From the NCBI GenBank assembly GCA_002197995.1, contig NGZR01000003.1:3968001-4032000 (forward strand): DNA of 64,000 nt, in the 5' to 3' direction. This document shows positions 57,886-64,000 of this stretch, piece after piece. Source of the DNA: Gaeumannomyces sp. JS-464. Lineage: Eukaryota > Ascomycota > Sordariomycetes > Magnaporthales > Magnaporthaceae. Each line of letters starts with the position of its first letter. The first letter of the stretch is position 1. The position numbers and the translations under genes were made by a program. A model generated the notes under the pieces. That model made no database searches, was not told the origin of the DNA, and saw nothing but the letters and a program-made list of their open reading frames with translations.

Positions 57886-60371
57886 ATGGCGGCAAGTTCG
57901 GCGCCTAGGATAAGGCGCACGGCTCAAAACACCCAATACACGTAAGAGAATAATCGTCAATTCTTGGGATCGCTTGCTATCATGTGACAGCAGATCTAAC
58001 GCTGCTCAACGATTCCAGGTACAACCTCAACCGTCACGTTCACGACGTCAAGACATATCCAGTCCGGTCCCCGCAAGGCGCCACCATCATCATTTACGGC
58101 TACGAGAATGGCATCACGCTGGTCTGGCGCGGTGGCAGACGCCTCAAGCCGCCGAAGAAGAATGCCGCTGGCCAACCAAACCGAGACAAGCGGAACGGGG
58201 GCGGCGACGATGCCGTGATGATTATCGACTCGGACGACGAGGAGCCGCCTGCCGCGACCAAGCCCTTCGTCGACACGCCCGAATTCGAGGATGCCGACCC
58301 CTCGGGCGACACCCAGTTCCCCGACACAGTGCAGACCCTCGACCTAGCTCTGGGCACCGCTGTGCGCCACATTGCCGTGTTGCCCTCACCCTACAGCGCT
58401 ACTGAGGACGCAGCATGGGGCGGTGCCGAGATGCTCAAGGGGCATATGGTGTTTGCTGTCACATGTCTCAACGCCGACGTCTTCGTTGTCACCCTGCCGC
58501 TCACGCCCCCTTCGCACGAGAGCAAGTCCCGACCGGAGCTGGGGACCGACCTCCGAGGTGCTGCCGCGGGCAAGGGCCTCTTTGGTGAGACCTTGGTTCC
58601 GCTTGGCGGCCAGGCCCAGTACAGCGATGCGCTGGCTATTACTCTGGCAAAGCAGGCGCCCGCAGGCCCAGAGGGCCACAGCAAAGCTGCTGGCCGCTCG
58701 GGCTCGCAGACCACCAGGGTTATCGTCGCCGCACACTCGAGGCAGGGGACTGGTGTGCTCCGTCTCTGGGACGTCTCCATCGGCCTCCAGCGACCCGCAA
58801 GCGAGCGCCCGCTGGAGCCTTTCCAAACCGAGTACCTCCCCAGCCCGCTGACGAAACTTTGCTTTAACCCCTTGCACATAACACAGCTGCTCGCTGTGGC
58901 TTCACCGCACGCCGTGCGCATTTATGACTACTCGATCCCCTCAGTGCCCCAAGATGAGTCGGACGGCCCGCTGCCATCCCAAGGATCCTGGCTTCTCTCC
59001 CTATACGCCCCATTTGTCCGAGGACCAGAACTCTCAACGGCCAGGAAGCCTGTTATCGCGGCCGCTTGGATCTCGCATGGCCGGGCTATCCTGGCCCTGC
59101 TTGCTGACGGGCAGTGGGGCATCTGGGATATTGAAGGCGCTGGTCCTTCCGTTGCGGGCTCGACACCATCGTCAGGGGGCCTTTTCGGCAAGGCCACCTC
59201 GGGCGTCCGGGGTGCTGCCCTGACAACTTTTAGCGTCTCGGGATATCTCGAAGGCACCAGCCCTCTGCGCAACCCCGGCGCGCAAAAGTCATCAGGTGAC
59301 CTGGTCCCTATGACCCCACATACGAGGCGAGAGGCTCTTTCTATGTCCCTTGGGTCCGGACCGGAGCGCCTTGCTGCCGTCCGGGGCGGGATCGATATCG
59401 TCCAACTGCCCGGACGGTCATCATCCGGTCACGGCGAAGAGAGCGCTGTCATCTGGATGGGTGGCGCCGACCACATTGTCGCCGTTGTCCCCTCTGTAGG
59501 CCGGTTCTGGGATGCTCAGGCTCGCCGTAGCGGTGGTGGAGGCAATAACATTTTCGAGAGGGGAGGCGGCGCCCAGGTTGCAGGGCGTATGGTTCGCTTG
59601 GCGGATCTCGGCCTTGGCCTGCTCGGCGAACGTTGTTGTGGCGTGGTTGCAATCCCACGCACGCAAACACAACAACGACGCTCGGGCTCCGAGGATCACC
59701 TGAATGGCCACCCTTCCCACGGCGACAACGAGAAGCTGCCCATTGAGGTGCTTGTTCGTGGCGAGAGCAGGGTTGTTAACGTGCGCGACGCGGCGGACGA
59801 CACGGCTGGCCACAGCTTCATAAACGCCAAGCTCAGAGCTGCGCGACGACGCGCCCTGGGGCCGACACAAGACGTTGCGCCGCCGCCGGCGATAGTCCCT
59901 CACCCCCGCCCAGGTGCCGTCGTGCCATCGCAGAGTGCGGCGGTGCTCGCGCAGAGCCTTCGGGGCCTCGGGAGCATGCGAGCCAGCACACGAGGCAAGA
60001 AGAGCCTCTTTGGCAAGAGGGCGGGGATCCCTTCGTTTGATGATGAAGATAATACAGCCGGGCAGCAAGGTCGGGTTCCGGCGTTTGCACGGGGCCTATA
60101 CGACGCGGACGAGCCGACACTGACACAGAGCATGATGGGGGCCCGCCCGCGCGACACTGGGTTCGGATTCACGGACCAACTCGAGGATGCGGCTAATGCT
60201 GAGGATGACGAGGAGGCCGCCAACGAGCGCAACGTGGAAGAGGAGATACTCGACATCATGGAGATCGACCGGGCGCTTGAAGACATGGAGGGCGGAGGCG
60301 GCGCCGGTGGCTTTGGGGGCTTCGGCGCCAGCCTCGGCGGAGCCAAGAACGTTTTCTTCGAAACAAGCTAG
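57886..60371 (+). CDS. Nup37-like nucleoporin (WD40 beta-propeller protein)
   Basis: A short first exon, 57886-57941 (MAASSAPRIRRTAQNTQY), is joined to 58019-60371 by a 77-bp intron (GTAAGA...TTCCAG). Together they give 803 codons (802 aa) with no frame break. The N-terminus RHVHDVKTYPV, IIIYGYENGITLVWRGGRR and an acidic IDSDDEEP patch resemble the long Nup37 of filamentous fungi. WD-type strands are visible (VLRLWDVS near residue 265, QWGIWDIEG near 383), with further propeller-like segments to about residue 560. The C-terminal 200 residues are charged and low-complexity, with GFGFTDQ, an acidic helix (NVEEEILDIMEIDRALEDME) and a Gly-rich end before NVFFETS. Nup37 sits in the Nup107-160 (Y) complex of the nuclear pore. 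Assignment is by overall resemblance; a different WD40 scaffold is possible. Confidence 0.6.
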
Positions 60372-61839
60372 TATCTACTCCGACGTGCGAAAAGCAGAGC
60401 AACGGGTTTCCGGTTGACCACTGACACTCAACAGGATGGGCCCGAGACCCACAAGATAAAACAACAACGGCGGACCGCCGAATGATACCCCGTGGACATC
60501 GCTGGGTTTTGCGGTGCCGGACATCTAATAGAGGACTCCTTACGCCAAGTCCCTTGGGACGGAACATCGCCACCTTTTCTGCTGGCGTTTGTGATTCACT
60601 CGGATTGTCACTGCATGAGTGACTTTCTCAACGTACCCCTACCTATCCACTCCTTTCCCCCCGTCTTGATGTGAAGCACAAGAGACCTCGTCTCGACCGC
60701 ACGGCCGGGTGGAGCACAAGGCGAGATTCATCCTTGACCAAGCTCTGTATTCCGAGCGGTAAATCAAAAGTTCAACCTCGTTTTTTTACATCCCTCTGTC
60801 CCAGAACAATCTTCCTCCCTCTACGCCACGCCCCTCCCTCCGGGTGGGTGTGTGCGCATGTGTGCGTGTGGATGATGTTCATGGGCAGCCCCACAGGGAG
60901 GGTTGACGTCGACGCCATCTGGAGGTGAGGGAGGGGCAACGGGTCTGGTTGGCATCCTATGCGAATTGACCATTTGCTCTCCCTGTCACGCCGCCGCCCC
61001 GGCATCTGCATCGTCTAGGTCTCGTCCGGCGTTGTGGGGGGCGGAGAGTTGGGCCGGGAGGTGGTGAGCGTCGATACATTTCTCTTTGATACTCACTCAT
61101 TTCGTGTTCTGCGAAGCAGATGTGAAAAGTGATTCCCAACGCAAGCATGAAGCTGTAGTTGCTGTGGTCGCTAGGTTTGCACTATAGTCCGTCTTAATCT
61201 CTGGTTCTCCTATTCCTCGATCATCATATCACATGATATTCCGACTACCGACGCGAGTGTGGGCCGCTGCGACGGCGGAATGAAGGGATAAAAAAGTATT
61301 CAAACCCAACAAAACTTCTCGTACATCAGCAACTTGTTGCGAATACTCTCTCCCTCCCGGCTTCTCGCTATCGATTCGATTTGTATCTTCACATGAGACA
61401 AGAGACAGTCATTCATTATCATCGTTACCATCCCTTCGCCGCCATCCCTTGCCCCAAAGCCCCGCAGTGACACTTCACATCGTCCGTTACCGACTTCATA
61501 AACAAAGAAACGATAGATAACAGACAAGTGTGAACTTTGACCAGGATGAATTCCCATGAGTCCCGATCAGGCACAAGATGGAAAAGGCGGAGCACACAGC
61601 CCTGTTGGCTACAGAACATTGGCTCCGGCAGTCTCACCCTGCACAGTCACAGGTACCAGGTACCTACCAAGGCAGGTGGGTAGTTTCCAGCGAATAGTAG
61701 ATCCCAACAAGAAAAGCGTTCCTCGTGCGGGGTGACATGTTGCTCAAGTCAACCAACAAGACGCGAGAAATAAGAGAAGATAGCCAAGACTTATGGTGGC
61801 TAAGATGTCAACATCTCTGAATGTAGAAAAGCGGCGGCT
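60372..61839. other. Convergent spacer
   Basis: Tail-to-tail region between the Nup37-like and MYND genes. TG-rich sequence near 60845-60875. No gene is seen. Confidence 0.5.
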
Positions 61840-64000
61840 CTAGATGGTAGCCTCCAGGGCGTCGGGGACACACTCGCGCTTGTGGTGTTTCCAGTCCTTG
61901 CGCTGACAATCCCTGGAACAGTACTTGGCCCGCTTGCAGCCGTTGCACCTACTCAGCTTCACGGCGCTGGTGCCGGTGAGCGGAGACGGCGAGGACGTGA
62001 CGAGCGACTCGTCCAGGGCGCCGCACGCCAGGCACTTGTCCGAACCCAGCAGCGCTTGCCTCAGCATTGAGTCGACGCCGGTGGGATTCTTCAAGCTGTC
62101 GCTGGTGCTGCCGCTGCTGCCCTCGCCACCATCGTCGCTTGGCACAGCGGCCGTGGAGGGGCCAGACGCAAGAGGGGCCCCGTCCCGCATGGCCCGCAGT
62201 CGGGCCAGCGCGACCTGGTCAACGACCTCCTCGACAAATGGCGCCGCGAAGACGAGGCCAAGGGCGACGCGGGTCGCGTGCGGCTGGGCCGCCTCCTCCC
62301 ACTGCGGGATGGGCACAAAGGCCTCGGGCAGGCGGCCGCGGCCGCACGAGCAGAAGACGGGGCTGCCGCCTGGGACGCCGATGCTGCCCTCCTCGGGCAG
62401 CGGCAGCGACGCGCCTTCGGCGCCGTACTCGCACCTCTCCGCGTCATGCTCCCAGGTCCGGCACCGCTCGGCCATGGCGGGCAGCGCGTGCCGCCAGAGC
62501 GCCAGCTCGGCGTCGTCGACCTTGAGGTAGCAGATCTCAAACGACTGCGAGAGCGCGAGGAAGGTGCGGAGATCCGAGTCGCTCGCCAGCAAGGACCGTG
62601 TTAGCGGTAGGACCGCCGCGTCCGCGATGACGGTGCCGTTCGCACAGTCAAGGCGCATGGCCGAGATCACAATCAGCATCTGCACGCCGGCGTTGCCAGC
62701 GCCACCGTCGGCTTTCTCGAGCGCGAAGAGACCGGTCTGCCCGCCCTGGAGGCCCGAGGCGACCATGAACATGGTGAAGAGCGACTCCTTGAAGTTGGTC
62801 CTGACCGTCCCGGCAGGCGTAAGGTTCAGGGCCTCTGAAATATCGCTGTTCTGGAGCTGCTCGCGGATCCGACGCTCACGGTTGCTGAACATGTGCGAGG
62901 TGAGGGTTGTGAGCCACCTCATCGACTCTTTATCGTGTGACGCCACATTCAGGCTAGGCAGCGTGTCGAGGTTGACGTGCGGAAGAGTGGACGAGAGAAT
63001 GGAAGGGATAGTGACTGTATTGCCTTCATTGCTCGCCCGGGCGGCTACTGCCATGGGGTGCATGAAGCCCTGGAGATGGTCTGAGTCGGTAGGGTTGGCC
63101 AGTGGTGCGATAACCTCGACGTAGCCGGAAGTCCTCGCGATCCTGGTCCGGGAGCCCTCCTTCTCTATGGGCAATTTGAAGTGAAGCAGGTAGATTAGGT
63201 CGTCGCTTCCGAATACAACCTCGATGAGGAAGGGAGACGTCTGTCGCAGCTGTATGGGCACTTTGTCCGCCAGAAGCTTCTTGCCCTCGCCATCTGTGAT
63301 ATCAACACGTCCAGTCAGAGCTGCTAATTTGCCCGTCTCGGCGTCTACGGAGAGACCGAAGGATATGTTGGACGGAGAATCGATGGTGGACGGAGAATCG
63401 CATCCCAGGATTGACGAGTTATTGGGCTCCTTGTATGTAGAGACCGACGGGTGGGCCGAGTGTCCTGGCAGATACTTGGAGAAGAACACGGCAGGGCTGT
63501 CGCAGAGATTGGTCTGGAAAACCATCCTCGGGTCTCCTGGGCCACCATTGAGCATCTTGATGGTTTGCAAGGTCGGCTGCACGTCGAGGCTGATGAGCGC
63601 CGAGGTGGGCTCAACCTGAAGGGCCGACGTCGGGCAGTAGAAGGACACAACGACGGGCGATTTGCCTTTCCAGCCTTCCCTGTCCTCCTTGACCTTGATG
63701 CTGAAGTCCTCTGACTGCGGCGAACCCTGCTGCACCTCGACGGCGCCGAAGCTCATGTGCACACAGCCGAAGTAGTTGACCCAGGCGCCCAGGCCAGACC
63801 TGAGCGTGACTTGAAACGAGAGGGTTGGTCGATCGTTATCAGTGGTGGGGAAAATCTTTCTGAACGCCTCAAGTGGCACGACTAGGGACACGGCCATGAC
63901 CTCGGGTATGCGCTTCCACTTCTGGAATCTGGCAGGACTATGGTAGGGATCCGTCTTCAGTTCGCTCCTTAACCATTGCTCCGTGTAGACACCGTGGAGG
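61840..64000 (-). CDS. MYND zinc-finger protein, C-terminal part (runs off right edge)
   Basis: The minus-strand frame is open from the window edge (64000) to the TAG at 61840-61842. It has at least 719 residues, and the start lies outside. An internal Met at 63897 is not the natural start, because the frame continues upstream with protein-like sequence (VYTEQWLRSELKTDPYHSP). The last 70 residues form a MYND finger: CLACGALDES, then SRCNGCKRAKYCSRDCQRKD and WKHHKREC, giving the C2-C2-C-C-H-C zinc ligands. The preceding part has mixed alpha/beta character and Ser/Gly-rich linkers (about 62080-62160) and matches no enzyme I recognise. MYND fingers bind Pro-rich partner peptides. In fungi such large MYND proteins are mostly uncharacterised. 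Confidence 0.88.
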   Translation of the reverse strand, partial: LHGVYTEQWLRSELKTDPYHSPARFQKWKRIPEVMAVSLVVPLEAFRKIFPTTDNDRPTLSFQVTLRSGLGAWVNYFGCVHMSFGAVEVQQGSPQSEDFSIKVKEDREGWKGKSPVVVSFYCPTSALQVEPTSALISLDVQPTLQTIKMLNGGPGDPRMVFQTNLCDSPAVFFSKYLPGHSAHPSVSTYKEPNNSSILGCDSPSTIDSPSNISFGLSVDAETGKLAALTGRVDITDGEGKKLLADKVPIQLRQTSPFLIEVVFGSDDLIYLLHFKLPIEKEGSRTRIARTSGYVEVIAPLANPTDSDHLQGFMHPMAVAARASNEGNTVTIPSILSSTLPHVNLDTLPSLNVASHDKESMRWLTTLTSHMFSNRERRIREQLQNSDISEALNLTPAGTVRTNFKESLFTMFMVASGLQGGQTGLFALEKADGGAGNAGVQMLIVISAMRLDCANGTVIADAAVLPLTRSLLASDSDLRTFLALSQSFEICYLKVDDAELALWRHALPAMAERCRTWEHDAERCEYGAEGASLPLPEEGSIGVPGGSPVFCSCGRGRLPEAFVPIPQWEEAAQPHATRVALGLVFAAPFVEEVVDQVALARLRAMRDGAPLASGPSTAAVPSDDGGEGSSGSTSDSLKNPTGVDSMLRQALLGSDKCLACGALDESLVTSSPSPLTGTSAVKLSRCNGCKRAKYCSRDCQRKDWKHHKRECVPDALEATI

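Overview
This window is nuclear DNA from a filamentous ascomycete, most likely a Sordariomycete. The evidence is short GT-AG introns (about 65-120 bp, with CTAAC/CTGAC-like branch sites), long gene-poor spacers, CT-rich leaders, and fungus-specific families: CFEM, HET, Zn2Cys6 regulator, WSC sensor, Ecm33-type GPI protein and short extracellular tyrosinase. It carries 16 protein-coding genes I can support (one cut by the right edge) and one tRNA-Leu. I rebuilt exon structures by hand and checked each model by splice phase and total length.

Left part (1-31 kb). All eight protein genes encode secreted or cell-surface products: a secreted beta-rich-looking protein (2404-3137), an 8-Cys small secreted protein on the minus strand (3456-3894), a secreted tyrosinase (7950-9369), an Ecm33-like GPI wall protein (14522-16222), a 6-Cys secreted protein (19085-19840), a Ser/Thr/Pro-rich GPI protein (23047-23741), a 93-residue CFEM protein (25222-25673, minus) and a single-pass membrane protein (29746-30738). 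tRNA-Leu(UAG) lies at 18309-18388 (minus). Spacers here run up to about 5 kb.

Middle (31-50 kb): a Gln/Gly/Met-rich low-complexity protein (31495-32566), a very large SEC7-PH Arf-GEF (33846-39022, minus), a nor-1-type short-chain reductase (42024-43214), a HET-domain protein (43707-45886, minus) and a five-exon Zn2Cys6 transcription factor (46828-49451, minus).

Right part (53-64 kb): a WSC-domain cell-wall stress sensor (53856-54845, minus), a Nup37-like nucleoporin (57886-60371) and the 3' part of a MYND zinc-finger protein (61840-64000, minus).

A striking cross-cutting signal is that seven of these genes contain single-base frame breaks (14 in total), mostly in C or G runs. Correcting them restores open frames and exact splice phase, so they look like homopolymer errors in the assembly rather than pseudogenes. 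Reading frames split this way will be missed or mis-annotated by automatic ORF calling. I found no clear mobile element, rRNA, CRISPR array or virus, and no self-evident new multi-gene system; the run of secreted or surface genes is the most interesting regional feature.
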